NCBI RefSeq assembly: GCF_001690705.1
Contig: NZ_LZGK01000014.1
Location: forward strand, 62,001 to 126,000
DNA from: Gilliamella sp. wkB178
GTDB taxonomy: Bacteria > Pseudomonadota > Gammaproteobacteria > Enterobacterales > Orbaceae
Direction of reading: 5' to 3'
Length of the DNA stretch: 64,000 nt
Below are positions 42,101-51,593 of the stretch, one piece after another. A model generated the notes under the pieces. The model had not been told where the DNA came from, made no database searches, and saw nothing but the letters and a program-made list of their open reading frames with translations. Both the position numbers and the translations under genes were made by a program. Position 1 is the stretch's first letter. Each line of letters opens with the position of its first letter.

Positions 42101-42182
42101 TTTATATAGATATATAAATAAAAATGTGAAAACATCCACAAACACAGGGCACCCTTGTAGGGTTCCCTACCGCATAGGCTTA

Positions 42183-42242
42183 TCATAGTTTTTGATTCCC
42201 TGTTTGCTTCAATCCATTTTTCTTTTCTTCTGGTGTCATCAT
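42183..42242 (-). pseudogene. Short 19-codon frame with perfect ribosome site, likely decayed gene
   Basis: The ATG at 42242 has AGGAGG 7 nt upstream, better than most real genes here. The frame (MMTPEEKKNGLKQTGNQKL) stops after 19 codons. The AGGAGG is also the last two codons of the fragment upstream, an arrangement typical of tightly packed genes. It reads as the start of a lost gene; a genuine tiny peptide cannot be excluded. Confidence 0.35.
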
Positions 42243-42246
42243 GATT

Positions 42247-42357
42247 TTACCTCCTAAATGCTTCGGTAACTTCTAGCATATCTTCATAACTCAAGGTAAG
42301 CCAATCAATGGGCAGTGTTGGAAGTTTTATGTATCCTTGCAATTTTATAAAACATAA
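42247..42357 (-). pseudogene. Fragment of an unidentified gene (C-terminal 36 codons)
   Basis: An open frame without a plausible start codon ends LPIDWLTLSYEDMLEVTEAF-RR-stop. The composition is protein-like, and its last codons form the ribosome site of the next short frame. I do not recognise the family; the layout resembles the remnant of a compact phage or toxin/antitoxin-like gene pair. Located in the 305-bp spacer after suhB, which otherwise holds a GC-rich patch near 42145-42175 and nothing else I can name. Confidence 0.35.
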
Positions 42358-42405
42358 TTAATATAATTATGATACGTGTTGTTTTAAATTTAGGATGAAT
42401 TAAAA

Positions 42406-42717
42406 ATGCTTGGTTGGTCAGTGAGTATAAGAAACGAAACAAAAGATCAAACTATTGCCTATTGGATTACAACGGGAAACCCCCACGAATGGATTAAAAG
42501 TCTTATAGAGCAAGGGGAAACCTCTTACGAATCAGGTCAAAACGAATACAGCCAAACACACAGAACCACAGCAAAATCGGTCAGGAAATTTTTCTGGCAT
42601 GCAAAATATAACATTAGTGATTTAGATATTTATGAATTGGTTAGATTTGATATGAAAGTGATTAATTTAAGTGATGATGGCGACATTATTGTTATTAGTA
42701 CGTTAGATCAGTCTTAA
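42406..42717 (+). CDS. Hypothetical protein, 103 residues
   Basis: Unrecognised soluble protein rich in charged and aromatic residues (WSVSIRNETKDQTIAYWITTG, KFFWHAKYNISDLDIYELVRFD). No signal peptide or membrane helix. AGGA lies about 10 nt before the ATG. It belongs to the small accessory patch between suhB and the HxlR regulator. Size and position next to a small membrane protein would allow an immunity or toxin-type role, but nothing in the sequence shows one. Confidence 0.5.
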   Translation: MLGWSVSIRNETKDQTIAYWITTGNPHEWIKSLIEQGETSYESGQNEYSQTHRTTAKSVRKFFWHAKYNISDLDIYELVRFDMKVINLSDDGDIIVISTLDQS

Positions 42718-42836
42718 ATTCGAGAGGGGGAAAAGGAATAAATCTAAATCCTTAGAGGAATGGTTAAAATTAATAAGCGTTTATATTTTAGTTGTTCTGG
42801 TTGTCCTTTAGGGTTAAATTCACAGGGGGTCTACTG

Positions 42837-43046
42837 TTGAATATATCACAGACAGGGCTAATTAGTTTTGCTTTAATTGCTTGTATTGGTTTAATTCCTA
42901 CCTTTGTTTGGCTTACGATGGGTACCGCTCAAGCAATCAGTAATGCTCCTAAAAAGTTTTATAGTATTCTAGTTATTGCATGGATTTTAACTTTTGTTTC
43001 TTACCTGTTTTTTATATGTGTCTTGCTTAGTAATTGGTATAAATAA
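42837..43046 (+). CDS. Hypothetical small membrane protein, two helices
   Basis: About 69 residues from a TTG at 42837 (NISQTGLISFALIACIGLIPTF onward), preceded by AGGGGG 7 nt upstream. The frame is open further upstream to another TTG at 42792 but without a ribosome site. Two hydrophobic segments (about 7-27 and 43-65) flank a short loop, TMGTAQAISNAPKKF. The start overlaps the stop of a 26-codon frame (42760-42840). No family recognised. Confidence 0.45.
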   Translation: MNISQTGLISFALIACIGLIPTFVWLTMGTAQAISNAPKKFYSILVIAWILTFVSYLFFICVLLSNWYK

Positions 43047-43083
43047 AATGAGCATACTATATCAGTAAGTTAGCTGAATCTAG

Positions 43084-43488
43084 TTAAGATTGGTCAGTTA
43101 TCGCAACCATTGAACAATTAACTTCCAACCCTTGTTTTGTTAAGCAGTGACTCCCCCATTTATACATCGCTTCTAAAACTGGTTTAATACTTCTGCCAAA
43201 ATCGGTTAATGAATATTCAACTTTTGGTGGTACAACTGGGAAAACTTTTCTGCTTATCAAACCATTGGCTTCAAGTTCACGTAATTGCTGAGTTAGCATT
43301 TTAGGTGTTGCACATGGAATTTCCCTATGTAATTGAGAAAATCTTAAAGCGATTGTCGTCATTAGTTTCCATAAAATTAAAGATTTATATTTGCCCCCAA
43401 TCATGTTTATTGTTGTTTCAACCGGACAATGGGTAATAGAAAGATCACTCTGGTTTGGTTTAACAGCTGTAAACGAATTACTATTCAT
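43084..43488 (-). CDS. HxlR-family winged-helix transcriptional regulator
   Basis: A 134-residue regulator. The HxlR pattern is clear: HCPVETTINMIGGKYKSLILWKL, then FSQLHREIPCATPKMLTQQLRELEANGLISRKVFP and VEYSLTDFGRSIKPVLEAM. Cys22 lies at the position used for redox sensing in some members (CP motif), so a thiol or electrophile response is possible but unproven. It is divergent from copA over 255 bp, with a candidate operator right before its start. Its target may be itself or a distant oxidoreductase. Confidence 0.85.
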   Translation of the reverse strand: MNSNSFTAVKPNQSDLSITHCPVETTINMIGGKYKSLILWKLMTTIALRFSQLHREIPCATPKMLTQQLRELEANGLISRKVFPVVPPKVEYSLTDFGRSIKPVLEAMYKWGSHCLTKQGLEVNCSMVAITDQS

Positions 43489-43500
43489 TGAGATGCCTCA

Positions 43501-43522
43501 TAGTATCTTTTTGGTAAGTATA
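43501..43522 (-). promoter_or_regulatory. Candidate HxlR operator
   Basis: TAGTATC-TTTTTGG-TAAGTATA, an imperfect dyad 13-34 bp before the HxlR start codon. It resembles the GTA(T)C/GTAAGTA-type sites reported for HxlR-family autoregulators. A second dyad, TAATAC-8 nt-GTATTA, lies at 43545-43564. Confidence 0.35.
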
Positions 43523-43743
43523 TATCAAAAAAGTGCATTCTTGTTAATACAATAATTAGTATTAGAATGTTTGTTAGTTATATTATTAAGATGAAGAAAA
43601 CTGTACATTCTTTGTGATATTTAATAAATATAAGGTGCATCAATTCTAGCTATTAAAATAATAGTACACTTTGCTAGCAAATGATTTCTTATCATGTAGG
43701 ATATACAAAAACTAACAACACCAATAATTAAAGGATGCGTTAA

Positions 43744-45924
43744 ATGAAAACAGTCGAATATAATTTTTTTGTTGAAGATATGAGCTGCGCATCATGCGTT
43801 AGCCGTGTTGAAAAGGCTCTAAAAAAGATTGATGGTGTGATTGATGTTAGTGTTAATTTTGCTACAGAAAAGGCAACGGTAGCAGCTAACACAAATGTTA
43901 AGTTAGAAACTTTAATGGCGGCAGTAGACAAAGCAGGTTATCATGCGGTTAAAATTACTGATCAAGAAACTCATGCCAAAGATACTGATAAACAAGCATC
44001 ACTTTGGCCAATTGTTATATCAGTAATATTAGCTATTCCTTTTGTATTGCCAATGCTATTAGAACCATTTGGTTTACATTTGATGATGCCAGCTTGGTTA
44101 CAACTTATTCTTGCCTCAATAGTTCAATTTGGCTTAGGGGCAAAATTTTACCGTAGTGGCTTTAAGTCAGCGATAGCATTATCCGGTAATATGGATTTAC
44201 TAGTTGCGATTGGTACTAGTGCTGCTTATGGATTATCGGTTTATCAACTGATCAAGGGTGATTATAATCACCTTTATTTTGAGTCATCTGTAGTTATTAT
44301 TACGTTGATTTTGATCGGTAAGTGGTTAGAGTCAAGGGCTAAACATCAAACTACCCAAGCAATTGAGGCGCTTTCTGCGTTACGACCAGAAATGGCTTTA
44401 GTCAGACGAAATGAACAAGAAATAACTATACCTATTAACCAAGTACAAGTTGATGATGTTGTAGTAATTAAACCTGGTGAAAGAATACCTGTTGATGGTG
44501 TGATTATTGAAGGATCATCAAGTAGTGATGAATCAATGCTTACTGGTGAGAGCTTTCCAGTTAATAAAACTATTAATGATAGAGTAACAGGTGGTGCCAT
44601 CAATGGTGAAGGTTTGATTATAGTTAAAACTACCGCAGTTCTAGCTGATTCTACTTTATCTAAAATCATTGGAATGGTTGAGTCAGCTCAAGCCAAAAAA
44701 GCACCAATCCAAAGAATTGTTGATCGTATATCTGCTATTTTTGTACCAGTAATTCTATTGATTGCACTTATTACGTTAGTTGGCTGGGGCTTGTTTACTC
44801 ATGATTGGCAACAAGCATTATTACATGCAGTGGCAGTGTTAGTTATTGCTTGCCCGTGTGCATTAGGTTTAGCAACGCCAACCGCTATCATGGTAGGTAC
44901 TGGGGTTGCAGCTCGTCATGGTATTTTAATTAAAGATGCTGAGGCGTTAGAAACTCTACATAATATAAATACTGTTGCATTTGATAAAACTGGTACACTC
45001 ACTGTAGGAAAACCTGAATTAGTCGAAATGGATATTATTGGCAGTGATACGCCAGAACAAATCTTATCAATAGCAGCTTCAATGCAGGCCGGTAGTGAAC
45101 ATCCATTAGCCAAAGCTATTTTGGCCAAAGCTAAACAATATAGTTATGCACAAAATATTACTTCTATAGCAGGTTCCGGAGTGATGGCAACACTTGATAA
45201 TACTGAATATTATCTAGGAAGCTTAAGGTGGATGAAATCACTTAATGCTTATTTTGTAGATATGGATGATAAAATCAATGCGTTTACACAAAAAGGTTAT
45301 ACCATTTCATTATTAGCTAAACAACAATCAGAAGATAATGTAGTAATATTAGCCTTATTCGGTTTTGCTGATGTGATAAAAGATGAAGCCAAAACTGCTA
45401 TCCAAGCTTTACATCAACTGCAGGTAAAAACAGTAATGTTAACTGGTGATAACCAAAATGCTGCTAATTATGTTGGCCAGCAGTTGGGGCTTGACGAAGT
45501 GATCGCTGAAGTACTACCTCAAGATAAAGCTAATTATATTTATCAATTGCAAAAAAATAATGAACGTAATAACGCTAATAAAGTTGCCATGGTGGGTGAT
45601 GGTATTAATGATGCCCCAGCTTTGGCGGCAGCAGATATTGGTATTGCAATGGGAACGGGCACGGATGTGGCAATGCATGCCTCAAGTATTACTTTAATGC
45701 GCGGTAATTTATTTTTAATTGCTGATGCGATTGATATCTCACGCCGAACCTATAATAAAATTAAGCAGAATTTATTTTGGGCCTTTTTCTATAATTTAAT
45801 TGGGATTCCGCTAGCGGCATTAGGTTTCTTGAATCCGATGATTGCGGGTGCGGCAATGGCATTAAGTAGTGTAAGTGTGGTAACAAATGCACTATTACTT
45901 AAACGTTGGCAAGCTAGATCTTAA
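43744..45924 (+). CDS. copA: Copper-exporting P1B-type ATPase
   Basis: Inner-membrane Cu(I) efflux pump of 726 residues. One N-terminal metal-binding domain (MSCASC, Cys15/Cys18) rather than the two in E. coli CopA explains the shorter length. The membrane metal site is CPC at residues 370-372, the phosphorylated Asp414 is in DKTGTLT, TGES lies in the actuator domain and MVGDGINDAPAL in the P domain. No CueR-type palindrome was recognised upstream. A near-perfect palindromic terminator follows. Confidence 0.94.
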   Translation: MKTVEYNFFVEDMSCASCVSRVEKALKKIDGVIDVSVNFATEKATVAANTNVKLETLMAAVDKAGYHAVKITDQETHAKDTDKQASLWPIVISVILAIPFVLPMLLEPFGLHLMMPAWLQLILASIVQFGLGAKFYRSGFKSAIALSGNMDLLVAIGTSAAYGLSVYQLIKGDYNHLYFESSVVIITLILIGKWLESRAKHQTTQAIEALSALRPEMALVRRNEQEITIPINQVQVDDVVVIKPGERIPVDGVIIEGSSSSDESMLTGESFPVNKTINDRVTGGAINGEGLIIVKTTAVLADSTLSKIIGMVESAQAKKAPIQRIVDRISAIFVPVILLIALITLVGWGLFTHDWQQALLHAVAVLVIACPCALGLATPTAIMVGTGVAARHGILIKDAEALETLHNINTVAFDKTGTLTVGKPELVEMDIIGSDTPEQILSIAASMQAGSEHPLAKAILAKAKQYSYAQNITSIAGSGVMATLDNTEYYLGSLRWMKSLNAYFVDMDDKINAFTQKGYTISLLAKQQSEDNVVILALFGFADVIKDEAKTAIQALHQLQVKTVMLTGDNQNAANYVGQQLGLDEVIAEVLPQDKANYIYQLQKNNERNNANKVAMVGDGINDAPALAAADIGIAMGTGTDVAMHASSITLMRGNLFLIADAIDISRRTYNKIKQNLFWAFFYNLIGIPLAALGFLNPMIAGAAMALSSVSVVTNALLLKRWQARS

Positions 45925-45965
45925 GTTTAAGAAAACAGTAGCAATGCTTTTTTAACTTTCATATC

Positions 45966-46002
45966 AATAAAGGAGAACAATATTGTTCTCCTTTATTATT
46001 TT
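45966..46002. terminator. Bidirectional terminator between copA and tilS
   Basis: A 32-nt perfect palindrome with arms beginning AATAAAGGAGAACAA, followed by ATTTTT on the plus strand and T-rich on the minus strand. Confidence 0.9.
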
Positions 46003-46029
46003 TAGTATATCAAAATAGTTATTCATCAA

Positions 46030-47337
46030 TTATATTTGTATAAAGTTGATTTCAGTACCTTTACCTTGTTCTGTCACAAATATACCAACAGCAATGATCA
46101 GTTGTTCATTATAATAAATCAATGGAATACGGGTTCGTTGCCAAGGTGGAATATGATGTTCTTGCCAAAGTTTTTTTATTGAACGAGAACCTTGCCGGTT
46201 AACAATCTGGAATTGACCTTGAGCATGAAATCGAACAGTGACTTGTTCATTAGCAAGAGGTAAGCGACACGCTAAATCCATATGATAATCAACTTGTAGT
46301 TGCCCTAAATTATCAGGTAAGACTAGCGGAGATTGCAAATCCCAATTCAGTATTTCATGTTCAATTTCTTGATATATCGGCAGTAAATAAAGTTGGTTTT
46401 GATAGCGACGGATTTGCCGATTATGTAACAAAAATTTGGGATTAGCATCTGCTTTGGCTAAAGCGACAGTTTGCCAAATTAAGATAATTTGTTGGCGCGT
46501 AGGCATGTTAATTTGTTGCGATTTAAACCACATGCGCAAAATTGCATTGCGTTTATATTCAGAATAATCAAGTAGAGGCGTAATTGTTAGTTGCCCTTGT
46601 TTGCCAATTAGTTGACGGAAATCTGTTTGTAAAAGTTCCTCGATAAGCTGTTGCTGTTGCTGGCATAGTTCAGCGCTGCGCGCTACCATTTGTGAAAAAT
46701 GTGACCAACGATGATTAAGAATGGGTAGAACATTTAATCTTAAAAAATTACGATCATAATGATCATCTTGATTACTTTCGTCTTCAATCCAAGTTAATTT
46801 ATATTTGGTAGCATAATCCTCAATTTGTTGGCGGGTAATGGTTAATAAAGGTCGAAGATGTTGTTTATTTTCTTGTGGCATAGCCGCAAGTCCAGCAGGA
46901 CCACTGCCGCGTTTTAAGGCTAAAAAGAAGGTCTCACATTGATCATCTAAATGTTGAGCAGTGCATAATGTTTCATTATGGTTTAGATGTTTAAAGATAG
47001 CTTGGTAACGAGCCTTTCTAGCTTGTTCTTCAATATTACCCGCTTTAGCGTTAAGTTTTACCTTTTCAATAATTAATGGTACCTGCCATTTTTGGCACTG
47101 TTGATGACAATGCTCAGCCCAATAATTGGCATTTTGACTTAAGCCATGGTGAATATAAATAGCTCTAAGTTGTAAGTCAGGCATGTAATGCTGCTTGAGT
47201 TGTACCAGCCCATGTAAGAGTACCGATGAATCCACGCCACCACTAAAGGCAATTAACAGCGATTGTCTACCCTTAAGGCTATGCAAAATTGTTTGTATAA
47301 TTGTTTCATCGATAATTTGATCTTGTTGGTTTATCAT
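46030..47337 (-). CDS. tilS: tRNA(Ile)-lysidine synthase
   Basis: Modifies C34 of the CAU-anticodon tRNA-Ile to lysidine, essential for AUA decoding. A 435-residue protein with the PP-loop SGGVDSS at 32-38, the HHGLSQNA and TAQHLDDQCETFFLALKRGSG motifs, and the C-terminal tRNA-binding domains. It starts 11 bp after metC on the same strand, so the two are probably co-transcribed. Confidence 0.95.
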   Translation of the reverse strand: MINQQDQIIDETIIQTILHSLKGRQSLLIAFSGGVDSSVLLHGLVQLKQHYMPDLQLRAIYIHHGLSQNANYWAEHCHQQCQKWQVPLIIEKVKLNAKAGNIEEQARKARYQAIFKHLNHNETLCTAQHLDDQCETFFLALKRGSGPAGLAAMPQENKQHLRPLLTITRQQIEDYATKYKLTWIEDESNQDDHYDRNFLRLNVLPILNHRWSHFSQMVARSAELCQQQQQLIEELLQTDFRQLIGKQGQLTITPLLDYSEYKRNAILRMWFKSQQINMPTRQQIILIWQTVALAKADANPKFLLHNRQIRRYQNQLYLLPIYQEIEHEILNWDLQSPLVLPDNLGQLQVDYHMDLACRLPLANEQVTVRFHAQGQFQIVNRQGSRSIKKLWQEHHIPPWQRTRIPLIYYNEQLIIAVGIFVTEQGKGTEINFIQI

Positions 47338-47348
47338 TATTAGTCCGA

Positions 47349-48566
47349 CTATACTAATGTTTGTAAGGCATTAACTTTATTTTTATGTAATTTTATACGA
47401 TTGAGACCAGCGGCAAGATCAGCTATTAAATCATCAGGATCTTCAAGACCAATATGGAGCCGAATTAACGTTCCGGTAAAATTAACGCCAGATATTGGTC
47501 TAATTTTAGCAAGTTCTTCTGGTTGATTGGCTAAGATTAATGATTCAAATCCACCCCAAGAATAAGCCATAGAAAAGTAAGTGAGATTATCTAAAAAATC
47601 GGATAATTGAACGTCACTAAGGTGTTCTTTGAGTACAAAAGAAAATAGGCCACTGGCTCCAGTAAAATCACGTATAAAAAATTCATGACCTTTGCAGCTT
47701 TTTAGTGCCGGATGATTCACGGTAGCAACTTTTGGATGATCAGCTAACCATTGAGCGACTTTTATGCCACTTTCATGATGTTGCTTCAATCTTATTGCTA
47801 AAGTACGTAATCCACGTGCAGCCATATAGGCGGTGTCGGCATCACACATTTGCCCCATTAAATAACAACGTTCACGGAGTGTATCCCAACAACGTTCATT
47901 CGCTACTGCAGTGCCTATCATGGCATCAGAATGACCAACTAAATATTTGGTGCCAGCCTGGATTGATATGTCAATATCATGTTCGAGTGCTTTAAATAAT
48001 ACACCCGCTCCCCAAGTATTATCCATCATAATGACGATGTTGGGGTTAACACTGCGAATGGCTTTAACAATAGCAGGGACATCATGAACTTCCATTGTAA
48101 TTGAACTTGGTGATTCAAGGAAGACTACTTTTGTATTTGGTTTAATCTGCTGGCTAATATAACGTCCGATTAAGGGCGAAAAGTAATCCGTTTCCACACC
48201 AAAATCTTTTAAAATATGTTGGCAAAATTCTTGAGTGGGTTCATAAGCAGCTTCGGAAACAAGAATATGATCACCTGATTTTACGAATGCTAAAATCGCA
48301 TTAGCAATAGCTGCAGCGCCACAAGGAAAGAGATAGCAACCTACGCCACCTTCAATTTCGATCATGGCATCTTGTAAAGCAAAATGAGTTAATGTGCCTC
48401 GGCGACCATAAAATAGTGCTCCTTTGGTACGATTTTCAGCAGCTTCTTTTTTGGCTTCAATAGTGTCAAAAACTAATGAAGAAGCTCGTTGAATTATCGA
48501 ATTAACGGCACCTTGGGTGTAACGCTTTTTACGTCCGGCATTAACTAATTTGGTTGATAATGACAT
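47349..48566 (-). CDS. metC: Cystathionine beta-lyase
   Basis: PLP enzyme cleaving cystathionine to homocysteine in methionine synthesis; 405 residues. Family blocks include [36 protein letters not shown] and the PLP lysine Lys207 in [17 protein letters not shown]. coli MetC (395) aligns best among the Cys/Met enzymes because of this last motif. No MetJ-type AGACGTCT repeats were seen upstream. Confidence 0.93.
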   Translation of the reverse strand: MSLSTKLVNAGRKKRYTQGAVNSIIQRASSLVFDTIEAKKEAAENRTKGALFYGRRGTLTHFALQDAMIEIEGGVGCYLFPCGAAAIANAILAFVKSGDHILVSEAAYEPTQEFCQHILKDFGVETDYFSPLIGRYISQQIKPNTKVVFLESPSSITMEVHDVPAIVKAIRSVNPNIVIMMDNTWGAGVLFKALEHDIDISIQAGTKYLVGHSDAMIGTAVANERCWDTLRERCYLMGQMCDADTAYMAARGLRTLAIRLKQHHESGIKVAQWLADHPKVATVNHPALKSCKGHEFFIRDFTGASGLFSFVLKEHLSDVQLSDFLDNLTYFSMAYSWGGFESLILANQPEELAKIRPISGVNFTGTLIRLHIGLEDPDDLIADLAAGLNRIKLHKNKVNALQTLV

Positions 48567-48664
48567 GATGAATCCTTTGGTACTTAGTAAATTTTAATAA
48601 CAGTTAGCATAGCATGCTGTTAAAATAGAAAAAAATAAATTTTGTTAATTATGGTTTGTCGATA

Positions 48665-49282
48665 ATGCTAATCATACAACTTGCTGATCTAAATAATGCT
48701 AGCGTGGATTTTTCTGTTTTATCTCCCCAAATTATTGATGCAGCAGATAAATTAAATGATCACCGCAAAAAACAATTTTTAGTTTGTCGGTCAATATTGG
48801 CAAGTTTACTTAAACGTTATTGTGCTATTCCTATATTACCCGATATCATTATTGGGGATAACAACCGTCCTTGTTTTTTAGAACCAAAATTGCCTGATTT
48901 CAATATTAGTCATAGTCAAAATAAGGTAGCAGTGGCGGTTTCATTGACGGGAAAAGTTGGATTAGATATTGAAGTTGCACGAGAGCGGAGGAATTATCTT
49001 AATGTAGCCGAAAATTTTTTTTATGAAGATGAATATCAATGGATAATTAAGCAACCTGACAAATTATCAGCTTTTTGGCAGTTGTGGACATTAAAAGAGT
49101 CAGCACTAAAATTATACGCTAAAGGTGTTTGGCAAATTAAGTCAGTTAATGTTGATATAGATAACGGTATAATTAGTGCACCTTTTGCTGAACACTTTTA
49201 TCATCAATATTATCAAATTAAAGATGTTCACCTTGCCGTTAACAGTAATATTCCAATAAGCAAATGTGAATTACTAGTATAA
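48665..49282 (+). CDS. 4'-phosphopantetheinyl transferase (Sfp/AcpT type)
   Basis: Transfers phosphopantetheine from CoA to a carrier-protein serine. The motifs FNISHSQNKVAVAV, GLDIEVARE (metal-binding Asp/Glu) and FWQLWTLKESALK are intact. About 205 residues from the ATG at 48665; a TTG 9 bp upstream is less likely. It resembles E. coli AcpT and the Haemophilus Sfp-like protein. No polyketide or peptide synthetase is near, so the target may be a second acyl carrier protein elsewhere. Confidence 0.88.
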   Translation: MLIIQLADLNNASVDFSVLSPQIIDAADKLNDHRKKQFLVCRSILASLLKRYCAIPILPDIIIGDNNRPCFLEPKLPDFNISHSQNKVAVAVSLTGKVGLDIEVARERRNYLNVAENFFYEDEYQWIIKQPDKLSAFWQLWTLKESALKLYAKGVWQIKSVNVDIDNGIISAPFAEHFYHQYYQIKDVHLAVNSNIPISKCELLV

Positions 49283-49381
49283 TTGAAGCTAATTTATTAT
49301 TTTTTAATTACTTTATGTTTTTAGTTTATACTCATTCAAATAGGTACGTTGGATAGGCGCATTTTAATATTGTTCAAGTAA

Positions 49382-50164
49382 TTAAATGAGATATATTTGT
49401 TGTAGAATTTTTTTGTTCTTTTCATCTAACTGATATTCTTCAGCTAACCAATTATCAACTGTGCCATAATGCTCTTTTATTGCAGTAATAGCAGCTAATA
49501 AATAGTCTTTTTTGGCGGCAAAAATTAGTCTACGATTTTCTAGTTTATCAGGATTTAATTTATATTTTTCTTTTTCTTTATATTGGTTTAATAACCATTC
49601 CCGATAGTTGGCTAATAGCTGTTCGGTAAGTAAATAATCTTGCATAATATTATCTTCACTCACTCCTAATGCAAATAGGATTAACGCCACGCCAACTCCG
49701 GTACGATCTTTACCCACGGCACAATGTTGTACTAAAGGTTTACCATCAGCACTAAGTAAAATAGAGGTGAGTTTTTGATAAGCGGGATTATTAAATGGTA
49801 ACTTTTGATATAGTTTTATCATAAAATCGAATGGGGAACGTTTTTTTAGAATTTTATTATCATCTTCCAAGTCACTGGTTAAACTAGCGGTAACCTCATT
49901 ATTCAAAGGGTTGGCAGGAACATTAATATAATTGGCATTATGCCATAGCCTATCTGGGAAGTGTTCAATTTCTTTTTGATCTCGATAATCGATCACATAA
50001 TGTAGTTTTAATTGATTAGCTAAAAATTCACCTTCGCTAGGTGTAATATGCGCAAAGGTCCCAGCTCTGTATAACATTCCCGGTCGAATTTGGTAACCAT
50101 CTATGGTTTTGATTCCTCCCAAATCCCGGAAATTGACTCCATTTTTTATTGGTACCACTGTCAT
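49382..50164 (-). CDS. Tyrosine-protein phosphatase, Y_phosphatase3 type
   Basis: A 260-residue phosphatase with the Cys-X5-Arg loop HCAVGKDRTG (Cys148, Arg154). The family opening NFRDLGGIKTIDGYQIRPGMLYRAG and VIDYRDQKEIE are present. Members act on phosphotyrosine or phosphoinositides; some pathogens secrete them, but no signal peptide is seen here. It is a single gene, divergent from pepB. Confidence 0.87.
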   Translation of the reverse strand: MTVVPIKNGVNFRDLGGIKTIDGYQIRPGMLYRAGTFAHITPSEGEFLANQLKLHYVIDYRDQKEIEHFPDRLWHNANYINVPANPLNNEVTASLTSDLEDDNKILKKRSPFDFMIKLYQKLPFNNPAYQKLTSILLSADGKPLVQHCAVGKDRTGVGVALILFALGVSEDNIMQDYLLTEQLLANYREWLLNQYKEKEKYKLNPDKLENRRLIFAAKKDYLLAAITAIKEHYGTVDNWLAEEYQLDEKNKKILQQIYLI

Positions 50165-50258
50165 TGCTTATCCTTAATAATTCTTAACTTCGCTTGCTAT
50201 ATTAACATGTTTCTGATTAAATTTAATTCATTGTTTATCATTATTGAGGTTCTATATT

Positions 50259-51539
50259 ATGTCGATGTTATCTATTTTGCTTTCAGATAAACCTGCTCCA
50301 TTACAATGGGGGAAGGGAGCTTTATTGAGTTTTTTGGATGATACAATTACTATTCACTACAAACCAGAACACCGTTTAGGTGCTATTCAACGAGCTGGAC
50401 GCAAATTAGATAATCAAGGTATCAATTCAGTCAAATTAGGTGGTGAGAATTGGGATTTAGAAGCCTGTTGGCATTTTTGGTTAGGTTATCGGAATGCTAA
50501 AAAAAGCACTAAAATAACTTGGGCAAAACTTAGTAGTAAAGATAAACAAGAATTAAAACATCGTTTGGCCATTATTGATTGGTGTCGTGATATTGTTAAT
50601 CAACCGGCAGAAACATTAAGTCCACTTGAACTGGCTACTCAAAGTGCAAACTTAATTAACTCCTATACAAAGGATGTCACCTATAAAATTATTTCGGGTG
50701 ATGCCTTAAAAGAACATGACTATATGGGAATTTATACGGTAGGGAAAGGTTCGGATAGACCAGCGGCTTTACTTGAGCTTGATTATAATCCAACTAAAAA
50801 TTCGAAAACTCCGGTTACTGTTTGTTTAGTTGGTAAGGGAATTACTTTTGATTCGGGTGGCTACAGTTTAAAACCAAGTAGTTTTATGGAGTCGATGCGT
50901 GCTGATATGGGAGGAGCAGCATTAGTTACCGGGGCGTTAGCACTTGCGATTGCCAGAGGAGTAAATCATCGAATTAAATTGTATTTATGTTGCGCTGATA
51001 ATTTAGTTAGTGGTAATGCATTTAAGTTAGGTGACATTATTCGTTATCGTAATGGTAAGACAGTAGAAGTTGATAATACTGATGCTGAAGGACGTCTAGT
51101 GTTAGCTGATGGCTTAATTTGTGCTGATAATGACAAGCCGCATTATATTATTGATTGTGCTACCCTAACCGGTGCTGCTAAAATCGCTGTAGGTAATGAT
51201 TATCAGTCATTATTATCGTTTGATGATACATTTGCTAGCCTATTACTAGCTAGTAGTGAAATTGAACATGAAGCTTTTTGGCGTTTGCCATTAGCCGAAT
51301 TCCATCGCTCTCAGTTTCCTTCAGCCTTTGCTGATATAGCCAATTCAGGTCTACCAAATACGGCAGGAGCAAGTACAGCGGCAGCATTTTTGTCGCATTT
51401 TATTAAAAATTATGCGCAAAATTGGTTACATATTGATTGTTCTGCAACATTTCGTAAAAGTTCCACAGCTTTATGGGCTACCGGAGCAACAGGTATCGGT
51501 ATTAGGACTATAGCTAATTTGATTGGCAAACTGAAATAA
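50259..51539 (+). CDS. pepB: Peptidase B, M17 leucyl aminopeptidase family
   Basis: Cytoplasmic aminopeptidase, 426 residues (E. coli 427). The two-metal site is seen in [19 protein letters not shown] and the M17 signature [14 protein letters not shown]. The N-terminal domain aligns with E. coli PepB rather than PepA. The ATG at 50259 has GAGG 9 nt upstream. In E. coli pepB closes the isc operon; here it lies about 7 kb away from isc. Confidence 0.95.
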   Translation: MSMLSILLSDKPAPLQWGKGALLSFLDDTITIHYKPEHRLGAIQRAGRKLDNQGINSVKLGGENWDLEACWHFWLGYRNAKKSTKITWAKLSSKDKQELKHRLAIIDWCRDIVNQPAETLSPLELATQSANLINSYTKDVTYKIISGDALKEHDYMGIYTVGKGSDRPAALLELDYNPTKNSKTPVTVCLVGKGITFDSGGYSLKPSSFMESMRADMGGAALVTGALALAIARGVNHRIKLYLCCADNLVSGNAFKLGDIIRYRNGKTVEVDNTDAEGRLVLADGLICADNDKPHYIIDCATLTGAAKIAVGNDYQSLLSFDDTFASLLLASSEIEHEAFWRLPLAEFHRSQFPSAFADIANSGLPNTAGASTAAAFLSHFIKNYAQNWLHIDCSATFRKSSTALWATGATGIGIRTIANLIGKLK

Positions 51540-51566
51540 AAAACCACTTGGAAAAGTGGTTTTTAG
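51539..51566. terminator. Bidirectional terminator between pepB and ppiA
   Basis: AAAAACCACTT / AAGTGGTTTTT with a 4-nt loop; T runs on both strands. It begins at the last base of the pepB stop. Confidence 0.85.
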
Positions 51567-51593
51567 GGGGAAAAAATATCAACAAGAATTTAA

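Noticed and set aside
44346-45128. Minus-strand frames inside copA
   Set aside because: Antisense shadows of a strongly conserved ATPase.
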